Assembly: GCA_965223435.1 (NCBI GenBank)
Contig: CBDCWQ010000018.1
Coordinates: 496,001 to 560,000 of the forward strand
Reading direction: 5' to 3'
DNA from: CBDCWQ01 sp965223435
GTDB taxonomy: Bacteria > Myxococcota > Kuafuiibacteriia > Kuafuiibacteriales > Kuafuiibacteriaceae
Length of the DNA: 64,000 nt
Position numbers and translations under genes: made by a program. Shown in pieces: positions 35,401-44,370 of the stretch; the stretch's first letter is position 1, and the number at the start of each line of letters is the position of its first letter. The notes beneath the pieces were generated by a model. It was not told where the DNA came from and made no database searches. It worked only from the letters and a program-made list of their open reading frames with translations.

Positions 35401-37432
35401 CCGGCTTTTGGGCACCCTCCTTGGGGCAGGGACCGAGGCCAGCCTCACGCTCTGTCCATTTGACGAAGACTGGTACACACTGACCGCAGCGGACAACACG
35501 CTGATCGAGGCGGAGGCCACGTTCACACACGCTGATGGGAATATTGACTTTCGATTGTATGACGCCCGAGGAAACCAAGTGGCGACTTCGCTGACTGGCA
35601 CCGACAACGAACGTATTGCCTACACCACTCCCAGCGCCGGTACCTTTCATCTGCGGGGCCTGCTGTCCACAGACGCCGACCCCCCCGGCAATACCTATGC
35701 CCTCACTCTTTCCAATACGAATGAGTGCAACGACGTTTTCGAAAACAATGATAGTCGAGGAGGGGCGTATCAACTGGGTGCTGGTTCATTCGCAAACCTG
35801 ACGGCTTGTCCTTCTGACGACGATTGGTATGCCCTGGAGCTGGACACGGAGAACGAGCTCAATCTGGCCCTCACCTTCAGCGATGCCTCTGGAAACATTG
35901 ACGTTCGTCTTTACGATCCGAGCGGAAGCCAAGTGGCAACTTCGCTTTCGGGCACCGATGACGAACTGTTGGTTTATTCACCTCCGGTTGCCGGTACGTA
36001 CTTTGCTCGTGTCTTGCTTGCGTCTGATGATGGCACTCCAGGCAATGGGTACTCCATGGTGATCGCTGGAGCGAATCCATGCCAGCCCACGGTCAGCTGC
36101 GCCAGCGCTGGTGCAGCCTGCGGTCCTCTTCACGACGGTTGTGAAACCACTTTGGACTGCGGACCCTGTCCCGGGACAGAGACGTGCAGCCCTAACAATA
36201 TTTGTAACTGTCAGCCTGCGACTTGCGCCACCTTGGGTGCTGAGTGTGGTGCTCCTACCGATGGGTGCGGCCTTACCTTGTTTTGCGGCGACTGCATGTC
36301 ACCCGAACTTTGCGGAGGCGCCTACGTTGATTTCGTCTGCGCTTCGCCCTCCTGCCCCGAAGATTCTCTCGAGGACAACGATACGCGTCAGGATGCGCCG
36401 GAGCTGATGAGTGGCACCCACGCCGACCTGACGCTGTGTCCGGGTGACGAAGACTGGTACGAGCTTGATTTGGCGAACAACGTTGTCATTCTCGCCGATT
36501 TTGAATTCGACAATACAAAGGGCGACGTCAATGTTCGTCTTTACAATGCCTCCGGTACCCAACTCGATGCCTCCTTGAGCGGCACCAGCAACGAACGTCT
36601 GGTGTACACGACTCCTGCCCTTGGCACCTACTTTGTTCGGGCACAGCTTGTTGGTGTTGATGATGCGATACCCGGCAATCAGTACCAGTTTGTTCTGGAT
36701 ACCAGTCAGGTCTGCACCGATGGTTTCGAAGACAACGATCGCGAACAAGAGGCGCAACTTTTGGGATCCGGCATGCAGTCCAGTTTGACCGCTTGTCCCA
36801 ATGACGAGGACTGGTTCGAGTTTGTGGTAGGAAACAATGAGCTCATCGAAGTGGATCTTCGCTTTTCGGACCTACTCGGAAATATCGATATACGCTTGTA
36901 CGATGCCGCGGGCCAACAGGTCGCCACATCACTGTCAGGGACGGACGACGAACGGATCGCGTACACTTCTCCTCAGGCAGGCACTTACCGCCTCCGAGTC
37001 TTGTTTAATGAGTCCAGTGGTGATGACGCTCAGGCCGGGAACAACTATGATCTGTCGCTCGCACTGGGGGCTGGGTGCACCGATGCCTTTGAGGACAACG
37101 ATGCTTTGGACAATGCTGTTGTTCTCAACACTGGAACCCACACCGCTCTTCGTTCGTGCCCCTTTGATGAGGATTGGTATCGACTGGACGTCGGATCCGG
37201 ACGAAAAATCGATTTGGCGGCCACTTTCACCCACAGCGATGGCAACATCGACATCCGACTCTACAATGCTACCGGCCAACAGCTGGCAACCTCTCTGTCG
37301 GGAACAGATGATGAGCGCATCGAGTACACCACACCCAACGCTGGACCCTTCTATGCCCGGGTGGTGCTGGTATCGGATGATGGCGTGCCCGGAAACGACT
37401 ATACGATTACGTTCTCAGATCTTGCACCTTAG
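32417..37432 (+). CDS. Giant lipoprotein with 11 PPC-like repeats
   Basis: 1671 residues; AAGGAG five bases before ATG 32417. The signal peptide ends at FLVGC (Cys20, lipobox), followed by an Asp/Gly/Ser-rich stalk and a Cys-rich segment (~60-180, e.g. DPECDDGQFCNGSETCGPGG). Then come eleven ~110-residue units, each starting like CTDAFENNDTRQ and containing CPxDEDWY, a GDINLRLYDxxGxQVAxS strand and a YTAPxxGTYxLRV strand. These are the pre-peptidase C-terminal (bPPC) beta-sandwich. Two Cys-rich linkers (AGAECGPLHDGCGG; AGAACGPLHDGCET) divide the repeats 4+4+3. There is no enzyme domain, so it probably acts as a surface binding or adhesive filament. It stands as a single gene between convergent terminators. 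Confidence 0.85.
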   Translation: MPKQWTARAPFLLTVFLVGCEASLVDQMDAGPDASSGADAQVGASDGGSLDAAQPDGSTPTACTTDPECDDGQFCNGSETCGPGGTCLPGRDVDCSPWADDCNLGECNELTDMCEPIPGREGQGCEDGVFCTVGETCSAGVCGGGEARTCKDVDACTDDSCDEANRTCLNIFDAACTVCSTDIFEPNDTRMTAVSTSTGTHEKLYACLGDEDWHAFDVGNNQLIEVLVSFQDAIGDINLRLYDDNGMQVASSISATDDEQIAYTAAAAGTYFLLVDFNELSGDDDDIPGNRYSMTVGLGRPCTDRFEDNEDLLFATPLGTGEETLLEACPYDDDWYSVSVPDNGLVIANALFEDAQGDLDLRLYNDAQQQVAASLSNDDNEQIMYTAATAGTYYLRVILNRTRDDVVPGARYDLLLDLDDSCTDAFENNDTRQTSVAITDGSRMARACPSDEDWYSFVASANHVIRVETLFEASMGDINLRLYDAGGAQLAASLSATNDESIVLTAPNDGVYSARVIFPGTDDMVPGNDYELVVGTSTACTDLFEENDSMSSAPRIGSGSFPGLVACPGDDDWYQIPVSQVGRLTVDLTFTHSSGNVDARLFDAGGSQVAAALSGGDNEKIEFDVSVAADHFLRVFLTNDDQTPGNSYQLSVAGADPCVVTSCMAAGAECGPLHDGCGGSLDCGGCSVGSCSANNRCGCMPETCESLGLNCGSATDGCGTPLLCGQCTDPQLCGGAHTANVCAEPDCPPDALEANDSRATASPVSVGDVSGLLACPGDDDYYAIALASNDLLIADASFIDAEGNLDLRLYNEAGSQVDTSLSQTDNERLVYTAPAAGTYTLRAFLAGADDTIPGVAYGLSIITAPCTDAFEDADDQGSAATVAAGTFSNLFGCPHDDDWFHVVAGNNELIDVTLRFVDALGNIDLRLYNAGGQQLATSLSSTDDERIVYVTPEAGDYYLRVIAHEAGDDAEPGNKYTMELNLGSLCTDRFEDNDSRLLGTLLGAGTEASLTLCPFDEDWYTLTAADNTLIEAEATFTHADGNIDFRLYDARGNQVATSLTGTDNERIAYTTPSAGTFHLRGLLSTDADPPGNTYALTLSNTNECNDVFENNDSRGGAYQLGAGSFANLTACPSDDDWYALELDTENELNLALTFSDASGNIDVRLYDPSGSQVATSLSGTDDELLVYSPPVAGTYFARVLLASDDGTPGNGYSMVIAGANPCQPTVSCASAGAACGPLHDGCETTLDCGPCPGTETCSPNNICNCQPATCATLGAECGAPTDGCGLTLFCGDCMSPELCGGAYVDFVCASPSCPEDSLEDNDTRQDAPELMSGTHADLTLCPGDEDWYELDLANNVVILADFEFDNTKGDVNVRLYNASGTQLDASLSGTSNERLVYTTPALGTYFVRAQLVGVDDAIPGNQYQFVLDTSQVCTDGFEDNDREQEAQLLGSGMQSSLTACPNDEDWFEFVVGNNELIEVDLRFSDLLGNIDIRLYDAAGQQVATSLSGTDDERIAYTSPQAGTYRLRVLFNESSGDDAQAGNNYDLSLALGAGCTDAFEDNDALDNAVVLNTGTHTALRSCPFDEDWYRLDVGSGRKIDLAATFTHSDGNIDIRLYNATGQQLATSLSGTDDERIEYTTPNAGPFYARVVLVSDDGVPGNDYTITFSDLAP

Positions 37433-37440
37433 CAAAACAA

Positions 37441-37496
37441 CGTGGACAAACAGATCTTTCGTGGGCAACGTGCCCGGAGGTGCCCAAACGTCCACG
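37441..37496. terminator. Nested hairpin between convergent genes
   Basis: Outer arms CGTGGAC and GTCCACG enclose an inner GGGCA-ACG-TGCCC hairpin, right after the PPC-repeat gene and before the convergent TPR gene. Likely transcription terminator. Confidence 0.55.
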
Positions 37497-37556
37497 CCAA
37501 AGCCTGAGTCTCGCATGAGCCCGGTGGCCACCTATATACGATGAGTCGGTGGCATG

Positions 37557-38795
37557 CTACAGGCGGTAGACAAGACCGGCCGTAAACGAAAGGGCTGTGA
37601 GACTGCCTACGTTGGCGGTGATCGGGCTCCGCGCGGGACTATAGGAAAACGAGAGAGGGGTCAGGGTTGCGAAGAAATTTTCAGTAACCGCATAGTCTGC
37701 GCCGGTGGCAAGAACAAGGTGAAACAGCGCAAGAGATCCTGATGTGTTGATCGTGAATGGGTTGCCCTCCCCGAGTCCGGAGAGAAAAGCAGCACCGAGG
37801 GCGAGTTCTGTACGGAAGCGAAATCGTTTCCAGGCATAGTAACCTGTACCGTTCGCAGAAAGTGTCGGAAGCGTGCTTCGCCCGCTTTGTCCACCGGATA
37901 CGTTTTCATAGGGGATGGACGTAAAGGAAAATAGGAGCCCCGGCTCGATGCTCCAGGATCCGAAAGATATGGGGTATGCGACTTTTCCTCGGAACGCGAA
38001 TTGAGCGGGTAGGCTCGAGCCACCGAGAAACATCAGCGATGTACCAAGCTCCGCCGTGGCAGTGAACATCGACTCCGGGATCTGCGGATTGCAGCGTTGT
38101 CTTTCTAGCGCCATGCGGTGCTTCGCGCGAGCAATATCGGTGTCTTGGGGTTGCTTTTCTATAAAAAGCGAGTAGTAGGAAACCGACGTGCAATCGCCCA
38201 GTCGTTCATAACTTTTTGCGATATCGTATACGATTTTGGGCTCTTGAAGCACGCGATACGCGTTCTGGAAGTGATGGATGGCGCTACCGAACTGCTCGCG
38301 TTGAAAAAATGTCTTACCGCTTCTGTAGGCCACCAGGGCAGTTTTTTCTCGTTGGTCATTGGGAGAAGGCGGCTTGCAACGCGCGTTTTCTTCGTCGATG
38401 AGTTTTTCCACCAGGTCTCGGGCGTCGCTCTTGGGTTGCATCTGAAGAAAACGCTTGTAGTAGAAGACTGAGTGCTTGCAGTCTTTCAACTCTCGATAGG
38501 ACTGCGCAATATTAAAAAGAGTCGATGGATGTGGAAATTCCTTATAAGCTTCACTGAGGTAGTGAATGGCTTCCTTGAACTTGCCTTCTTTACTCAGTGC
38601 ATCGGCTTTTTGGTAGTACGCTTTCGCTTTCGCTTCGTCTGCGCGCACCTCTTTGGTCGTGGCGATGACAAGGAACAGGCCGAGGGCTATCGAGCTCAAC
38701 AGAAACGCACCAGTTCGGACCCCGCGGGCTCCTAGGGGCCGGCTTTGCTTAGCACCGGGCTTCGAACTTACGCGTTCTTGTATAGTTCCCTGCAT
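37557..38795 (-). CDS. Exported TPR protein with barrel-like C-terminus
   Basis: 412 residues; ATG 38795 with GGGAG ~9 bases upstream (ATG 38810 is an alternative). A signal peptide or anchor (TGAFLLSSIALGLFLVIATT) is followed by two pairs of TPR motifs (~60-220: AKAYYQKADALSKEGKFKEA, YKEFPHPSTLFNIAQSYREL, AYRVLQEPKIVYDIAKSYER). The last ~180 residues have alternating aromatic strands ending in Leu (SFTAGLVYRL), as in small outer-membrane beta-barrels. It is 40 bases downstream of the kinase gene, so it is the fourth gene of the ClpV operon. It could anchor a kinase- or secretion-related complex at the outer membrane (inference). Confidence 0.72.
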   Translation of the reverse strand: MQGTIQERVSSKPGAKQSRPLGARGVRTGAFLLSSIALGLFLVIATTKEVRADEAKAKAYYQKADALSKEGKFKEAIHYLSEAYKEFPHPSTLFNIAQSYRELKDCKHSVFYYKRFLQMQPKSDARDLVEKLIDEENARCKPPSPNDQREKTALVAYRSGKTFFQREQFGSAIHHFQNAYRVLQEPKIVYDIAKSYERLGDCTSVSYYSLFIEKQPQDTDIARAKHRMALERQRCNPQIPESMFTATAELGTSLMFLGGSSLPAQFAFRGKVAYPISFGSWSIEPGLLFSFTSIPYENVSGGQSGRSTLPTLSANGTGYYAWKRFRFRTELALGAAFLSGLGEGNPFTINTSGSLALFHLVLATGADYAVTENFFATLTPLSFSYSPARSPITANVGSLTALSFTAGLVYRL

Positions 38796-38835
38796 TGATA
38801 TCACTCCCATTCTCTTACTTATGCGCCCGCAAACC

Positions 38836-40356
38836 TCATTTTTTTGTTCTGTCCCAGGGAGAAGCCATCCATGAATGTTTCCTTAGACTTTGTTTCTTCT
38901 GCCTGGCACCCTTCACCTTAGGACGCTTCGGATACCTCCTATTCACGACCGGGTTTCCGGGGACAGAGGGTTTCTGCCCGGGATCTTTTTTAGGCTCGTC
39001 GTCACGCGGAGAGGAGGGCTTAGGTTCGGGAATCGGAATAGGATCGATTGTCTGCGGCTGTGGACCGATTACAACGTCTGGGCCTAGCCGGTTCTTCTCT
39101 TTCTCGAGTGGCGAAACAACGTGGGGATCGTGCTTGGGTGCTCGTCCGTTGTCTGAATTCGACGCACGGTGTTTCACATCACTCGTTGGGTCGGTACGCG
39201 CGAGCCGCAACGCCGAGAGTACACACAGAACAACGCACACGCCTGCAATCGCCCAAGCAACCTTCTTGCGAACACTGAATATGGGTGCCTGTAATAAGCT
39301 TACGGATTCCCCGGTCTGGAGGGGCGCTTGGGGATTCGTGAATGGAGCCGCCTTGCTTTTGGTTGAGGGAATCTTCGCCTTGTCGTTTGATGGATGCGAT
39401 GCGTCGGCCGGACCCAACTTCGGTAAGGTCGAAGGCGGGTCCGGTGTTGTCTCGGCAAAGCGTGCCGCCATTAGGCGAGAGAGCTGAAGCTGGCCATGAC
39501 GGGGAACGTCGGGGCATTGAAATATCGCTTGCAGAGCGTCGCTTGCACTGACGTAGCGACGATTCAACTCCCGAGAGAGGAGTTTTAAACAGACCTTTTC
39601 GAGCTCCACAGAGACCTGTGGGTTTTTAGCGCGCAAAGAAGGTATGGGATGATTCAGAACCCGATTGACAATCACTGCGTCGGAGGTACCCTGGGCCACG
39701 CCAAAAAGCGGTTCGCCTGTCAAAAGCTCGTACGCAACGATTCCCACAGCGAAAAGATCTGAGCGGCCATCCAAGCGGGCACCTTGCGCTTGTTCAGGGC
39801 TAAGATATTCCGGTTTGCCCTTGATCGTTCCAGGCTGTGTCATGCGAACAGATTGAGTCGCTTTTGCAATGCCAAAATCGCTCAACTTGACGGTACCGTC
39901 CCAAGAAATGAGAACGTTTTGAGGCGAGATGTCTCGATGAACCACGCTCAGGGGTTCGCCTTGATGCATCCGTGTATGGGCAAAAGCCAGCGCTCGGAGA
40001 AGTTCAACAACGATAAAAGTCGCTACCGAAACGGGGATTTGACCCGTCTTCGCGAGACGGAAGAGGTCTGGGCCTTCCACCAGTTCCATGACCAGAAAAA
40101 GTCGACCCTCCCTGTCTCGATCGAAATCAAGAACTTGCACAATGTTCGGGTGGGTGAGCCGAGCGACAACGTGTGCCTCTTGGATAAACATTGCTGCGAA
40201 CTGGGGATCTGCTGAAAGCGTGGGGTGCATCCGCTTGATGGCAACATCTTTGGAGAACCGCTCCGCACCCAGTTGCTTGGCGCGAAAAACCTCGGCCATC
40301 CCTCCGCCGCCCAGCCGGGCACCCAGCTGATAGCGCCCATGAGAGCCCCTCGCCAT
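38836..40356 (-). CDS. Transmembrane Ser/Thr protein kinase, Pkn type
   Basis: 506 residues from ATG 40356 (MARGSHGRYQLG). A complete kinase domain (~8-275) has the Gly loop LGGGGMAEVFRAK, catalytic Lys in VAIKRMHP, the HRDISPQNVLISWDGTVKLS catalytic loop, DFG in SDFGIAKATQ, an activation segment with Thr and the PEYLSPEQ motif. A Pro/Lys-rich juxtamembrane linker leads to one TM helix (~373-393, VAWAIAGVCVVLCVLSALRL) and a ~110-residue Pro/Lys-rich outer tail without a PASTA or other sensor fold. It lies 104 bases downstream of TssH/ClpV in the same direction. In Pseudomonas a kinase (PpkA) controls T6SS firing, so a similar role is plausible here but unproven. Confidence 0.88.
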   Translation of the reverse strand: MARGSHGRYQLGARLGGGGMAEVFRAKQLGAERFSKDVAIKRMHPTLSADPQFAAMFIQEAHVVARLTHPNIVQVLDFDRDREGRLFLVMELVEGPDLFRLAKTGQIPVSVATFIVVELLRALAFAHTRMHQGEPLSVVHRDISPQNVLISWDGTVKLSDFGIAKATQSVRMTQPGTIKGKPEYLSPEQAQGARLDGRSDLFAVGIVAYELLTGEPLFGVAQGTSDAVIVNRVLNHPIPSLRAKNPQVSVELEKVCLKLLSRELNRRYVSASDALQAIFQCPDVPRHGQLQLSRLMAARFAETTPDPPSTLPKLGPADASHPSNDKAKIPSTKSKAAPFTNPQAPLQTGESVSLLQAPIFSVRKKVAWAIAGVCVVLCVLSALRLARTDPTSDVKHRASNSDNGRAPKHDPHVVSPLEKEKNRLGPDVVIGPQPQTIDPIPIPEPKPSSPRDDEPKKDPGQKPSVPGNPVVNRRYPKRPKVKGARQKKQSLRKHSWMASPWDRTKK

Positions 40357-40460
40357 CGCGGGATTGTCGCGACCATGGGCATCGGCGTCAACCACCAATC
40401 CCCGTTACAAAACCGAAGCCAGGCGAAGAAGAAGGCGTGCCCAAGGCGCGATCGTGGGAC

Positions 40461-43109
40461 TCAGCCTGTCATGCGCAGGCGATATTCTCCATCCTCGGAC
40501 ATTCCCACCGTAATTTTCGGCGGCAGGGACCGCTCTGCCATCTGATCGAGCACGGCTCGTGAAATCAAGGGGAGGAGGGTTCTCGACAGGATCTGGTCGA
40601 CGTTTCGGGCTCCGCTTTCAACCTCTGTGCATCGTGCGGTGATCTGGTCCAACACGGAATCTTCTAGCTCCAAGCGAACGCCATGCACTTCGCGAAGTCG
40701 ACTTTGGATACGCCTCAGCTTGAGTCCCACGATTGACGTGAGGCTCGTCACAGATAGCGGGAAGTAGGGGACAACTTTCATTCTGGCCAGCAGCGCAGGC
40801 TTGAAATGCCGGACCAAGGACGGTTTGATCGCCTGGATGATCTGCGCCCGGGTCACTGGCCCCCGACTTGCACACGTTTCCAGCATGACCTCAGATCCGA
40901 GATTGCTCGTCATCACAATCACCGTATTCTGAAAATCGATGACGCGCCCTTCGCCGTCCGCCAACATGCCCTTGTCGAATACTTGGTAAAAAAGGTTCAG
41001 AACTTCAGGATCGGCCTTCTCGACCTCGTCCAACACCACAATGGAGTAGGGCCGTTGCCGAACCGCTTCCGTGAGTACGCCTCCTTCACCAAAACCCACA
41101 TAGCCCGGAGGCGAACCGATCAACCGAGAAACGGTGTGCTTCTCCTGGAATTCTGACATGTTGATGGTGACTAAGAAACGCTCTCCGCCAAAGAGGGTGT
41201 CCGCCATCGCCAGCGCGGTTTCAGTTTTTCCTACGCCGCTTGGGCCGACCAGAAGAAATACGCCGAGCGGTGCCTCGGGCGGAGTCAGAGACAACTTGGC
41301 GGCCCGAATGCTTTCTGCGATCAGTCGGAGGCCATAGTCCTGGCCATGAACCCGCCCCTTGAGACTTTTCTCCAGCCCTATGAGGACCTTGGCTTCATCA
41401 CCGAGCATCTTGCCGGCAGGAATACCCGTCCAGTCTGAAATGACTCGGGCCACCAATGCCGCATCGACCTCCAAGGAGACGAGAGGCTTTTTCCCCTGGG
41501 TGTGTTCAAACGCACGCCTTGCGGCTTCAAGTTCTACTCGTATTTTGGCAACATCGTCGCCAGCAGCCTCTTGGTTCTCGGTAAACGACGTCAATTTTTC
41601 CTGAAGCTTTAAAACGTGCTGCGCCGCCTCTCGTTGTTGCTTCCAGTTGGCCTCGAGCTGAGACCGCTGCTCCGCAGCCTCCCCCAGTTTTCCGGTTAGG
41701 AGCCGAAGTCGACCGTCGCTGGAGCCAAAGTTCTCTGCTTGATCGCGCTCCAGGCTTTTCCTCTCATGTTCGAGAACACGAATATGATACTCTAGCTTCT
41801 GAAGCTCAGCCGGCGGCGCGTCCCGTCCGAGGGCCACGCGAGCCATGCAGGTGTCCAAGACATCGACCGCTTTGTCTGGAAGCTGGCGACCCGAAAGATA
41901 TCGGCTGCTCAACTCTACGGTAGCAACCAAGGCTTCGTCTCGGATTCGTACACTGTGGTCTTTCTCAAAAACCGGCGCAAGCCCCCGAAGCATGGCGACC
42001 GCTGTGTCTCTCGAAGGTTCATCCAATTTGACGATCTGGAATCGTCGAGCGAGCGCCGAATCTTTCTCAAAATACTTCTTGTACTCAGACCAGGTTGTCG
42101 CTGCGATCGTCCTGAGTTCACCCCGGGCCAGGGCGGGCTTGAGCAGGTTGGCGGCATCCGATCCCCCAGCAGGTCCGCCCGCCCCCACCATCATGTGTGC
42201 TTCATCAATAAAGAGAATGACGGGTTCGATGGACGCTCGGACCTCCGCAATCACCGCACCTAGCCGTTTTTCGAACTCCCCCTTCATGCTTGCGCCCGCC
42301 TGGAGAAGCCCCAGATCCAGCCCCAAAACACGGACGTCTTTGAGTTTGTCCGGAACCCTAGCCTCCACAATTTGCTGCGCCAAGCCCTCCACGAGGGCGG
42401 TCTTGCCAACGCCTGCCTCTCCCACAATGATGGGATTGTTTTTCCGGCGGCGTGCAAGGATATCGATGCACTGGCGAATCTCCGCGCCGCGGCCGATCAC
42501 CGGATCACAAACGTTCTTCTTTGCGACTGCAGTAAAATCAATCGTAAATTGCGAAAGGGCCGTTCCCGCGCTGATATGCGAGTCTTCTTGATCCACTTCT
42601 TCGGGTTGAGCACGGGCTCCGGCGACGTCTTCTTTGCCTTCCGAAGCACGGATGATGGCTGGAAGTCTGCGGCGGAGTTCGTCGCGTGGAATCTCAGCAA
42701 GAAGCTTGACGTACGCACCAGCACTTAACGTGCGGGGTGAAAGTATGAGCGTGGTCAAAAGGGCCCCTGACCCCAGCTTTTGGGCCCCGAACTCTGTGGA
42801 AGCCAACAACCAACTTTGTTGAATCCAGTTCAGGAGCAACGGTGACAAAACCGGGCGACCTGCGTTCCCAACCCGTTGGCCCTCGAGACATTCTAGGACA
42901 CCTTTTTGGAGTCGATTCGCATCGATGTTGTATTCTTGGAGAATGGCTCTTGCGTCGCCGCGAGAATCTTGAAGCAACTCACCCAAGAGATGTTCAACCG
43001 TGACCTCATAGTGAGACCTTGTCACGCACACCTCCGCCGCGAGCTCCATGCACTTGGTTACATGAGGGCTGAGCGTTTTAATAAGAGCTGTGGGTTCTAC
43101 TGAAAACAT
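40461..43109 (-). CDS. tssH: TssH/ClpV, T6SS AAA+ sheath-recycling ATPase
   Basis: 882 residues from ATG 43109 (MFSVEPTALI). It has an N-terminal Clp_N double repeat (~1-150), AAA1 with Walker A GEAGVGKT and Walker B VILFIDEAHMMVG, a coiled-coil M domain (~390-520), AAA2 with GPSGVGKTETALAMAD and YSIVVLDEVEKADPE, a pore loop GYVGFGEGGVLTE, and a C-terminal D2-small domain. The pattern (RTLSAGAY and the ClpV-type N-domain) and the T6SS setting separate it from ClpB. ClpV extracts and refolds contracted TssB/TssC sheaths in the cytosol. It is in a leftward operon after a Cys-rich lipoprotein, opposite the Hcp/TssEFG operon. TssB and TssC are not in the window. Confidence 0.9.
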   Translation of the reverse strand: MFSVEPTALIKTLSPHVTKCMELAAEVCVTRSHYEVTVEHLLGELLQDSRGDARAILQEYNIDANRLQKGVLECLEGQRVGNAGRPVLSPLLLNWIQQSWLLASTEFGAQKLGSGALLTTLILSPRTLSAGAYVKLLAEIPRDELRRRLPAIIRASEGKEDVAGARAQPEEVDQEDSHISAGTALSQFTIDFTAVAKKNVCDPVIGRGAEIRQCIDILARRRKNNPIIVGEAGVGKTALVEGLAQQIVEARVPDKLKDVRVLGLDLGLLQAGASMKGEFEKRLGAVIAEVRASIEPVILFIDEAHMMVGAGGPAGGSDAANLLKPALARGELRTIAATTWSEYKKYFEKDSALARRFQIVKLDEPSRDTAVAMLRGLAPVFEKDHSVRIRDEALVATVELSSRYLSGRQLPDKAVDVLDTCMARVALGRDAPPAELQKLEYHIRVLEHERKSLERDQAENFGSSDGRLRLLTGKLGEAAEQRSQLEANWKQQREAAQHVLKLQEKLTSFTENQEAAGDDVAKIRVELEAARRAFEHTQGKKPLVSLEVDAALVARVISDWTGIPAGKMLGDEAKVLIGLEKSLKGRVHGQDYGLRLIAESIRAAKLSLTPPEAPLGVFLLVGPSGVGKTETALAMADTLFGGERFLVTINMSEFQEKHTVSRLIGSPPGYVGFGEGGVLTEAVRQRPYSIVVLDEVEKADPEVLNLFYQVFDKGMLADGEGRVIDFQNTVIVMTSNLGSEVMLETCASRGPVTRAQIIQAIKPSLVRHFKPALLARMKVVPYFPLSVTSLTSIVGLKLRRIQSRLREVHGVRLELEDSVLDQITARCTEVESGARNVDQILSRTLLPLISRAVLDQMAERSLPPKITVGMSEDGEYRLRMTG

Positions 43110-43171
43110 GAAAGCACACCATGGCCTTGTCAAGAAGCAAATTCAAACGAATGCTAGAGACAGCATCTTGC

Positions 43172-44218
43172 TTAGTTGAGCTTGAGCAGCGCAAAATTGT
43201 TCTTTCCGAGGCTTCTGAGCGATGTCGGCGCTAAGAAGTACGGCGGCTTCACCTCGCTGATGGTGAAGCTGCCTCTCGGGACCGGTCGATCTGAGTCGCC
43301 CTCGACCACATACCCGGCGACCCCCACTTTGATGTCGTGCCTTCCATCGATTTGGAAGAGCAGTTCTCGGCCATCTCGGGTGGGTAGGATCTTCATGATT
43401 CTCACTCTCACCATCGGTTTCCGCTTTTGCGGGCGCGTACATTTTCCTGCGCTGCGGCATCGTCCAGAACGCTTGCATTTTCTTTGCCGTCCCCATTCAA
43501 AACAACCCTCTGCGTTTTCTACGCAGACCTCCCATGCTGTTTCACTTGCACATCTTCGTGCTTCAGGTTTGCATTGATTCGAGCATCCGGGGACACAATC
43601 TCCACCCTGGCACCGAAGATCGTTCGCGCAGGCAAAGGTCTGAGCCCAAGCGTTGCACCCCTCGGGCGTTCTTGCGCACACTGCATACCCATCATTTTTC
43701 AGGCAAATCTTCTCACCCACAACGCAGTTGTGGCAGCGCGAAGGTGCCGAGGGCGTAAAACGAGCCTGAAGCGCATAGTCGGATTCGTCAGTTTTTCCGC
43801 GGGCTGCAACCTGAACGTAGTACCGCCCCCGTTCCAGATTGGGCGCGACGACCACCAGTCCTTCTTCCTGCAATGGCTCGCCGATTTGCATTCGCTGCCC
43901 GAGTGCGTCGAACAAGGCCAGGCCAAGATCAGAATCGGAGCTATCCCAGCGGAGCCGTACTTTCAGTTCGCCATTGCGCTCGAGTTCAACGTATTGCCAA
44001 TCGGTTTTGTCTCCCTCGGGCCAACTCACGGCATCGTTGTTGACCACACCCAGTTCAAGAAACGAAGCCCCTTTGCGGGTACGATCGATGCCGCTCTCGC
44101 AGTCCGGACAACGAGGTCTAAAAAGCAAGCAGCTGCTGACGATTGAAAGAATAGACAGACTGATCGCAAGCTCGCCCGCTTTTGAACCCAAGCTCAGTCC
44201 ACGTAACCGGTTTGCCAT
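43172..44218 (-). CDS. Cys-rich lipoprotein with PPC-like domain, T6SS-linked
   Basis: 348 residues from ATG 44218 (GAGAGGAAG ~9 bases upstream). The signal peptide ends in IVSSC (lipobox S-S-C). Residues ~50-150 form one PPC-like beta-sandwich (DSDLGLALFDALGQRM, RGRYYVQVAARGKTDESDYAL). Next is a Cys-rich block with about 18 cysteines (~155-265: HNCVVGEKICLKN, CSNQCKPEARRC, CFEWGRQRKCKRSGRC). A final beta domain follows (~270-348: VRVRIMKILPTRDGRELLF, GVAGYVVEGDSDRPVPRGSF). It starts the leftward TssH operon. It could take the place of a TssJ-like outer-membrane lipoprotein or a cell-surface partner, but no TssJ motif is visible. Confidence 0.7.
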   Translation of the reverse strand: MANRLRGLSLGSKAGELAISLSILSIVSSCLLFRPRCPDCESGIDRTRKGASFLELGVVNNDAVSWPEGDKTDWQYVELERNGELKVRLRWDSSDSDLGLALFDALGQRMQIGEPLQEEGLVVVAPNLERGRYYVQVAARGKTDESDYALQARFTPSAPSRCHNCVVGEKICLKNDGYAVCARTPEGCNAWAQTFACANDLRCQGGDCVPGCSNQCKPEARRCASETAWEVCVENAEGCFEWGRQRKCKRSGRCRSAGKCTRPQKRKPMVRVRIMKILPTRDGRELLFQIDGRHDIKVGVAGYVVEGDSDRPVPRGSFTISEVKPPYFLAPTSLRSLGKNNFALLKLN

Positions 44219-44370
44219 TCGAACGCTTCCTCTCCGTGAGCGGCTCGGTGGCCGGCGGAAAGGTCTACGCCGAACCTCAGCCTTGCCTACGTGCATAGCT
44301 GTGAGTATGGTCAGCGGGCAACATTCAATCTGGCTGGCGACACACGTCCGTTGCTTGCGGTGCTTTCCCT

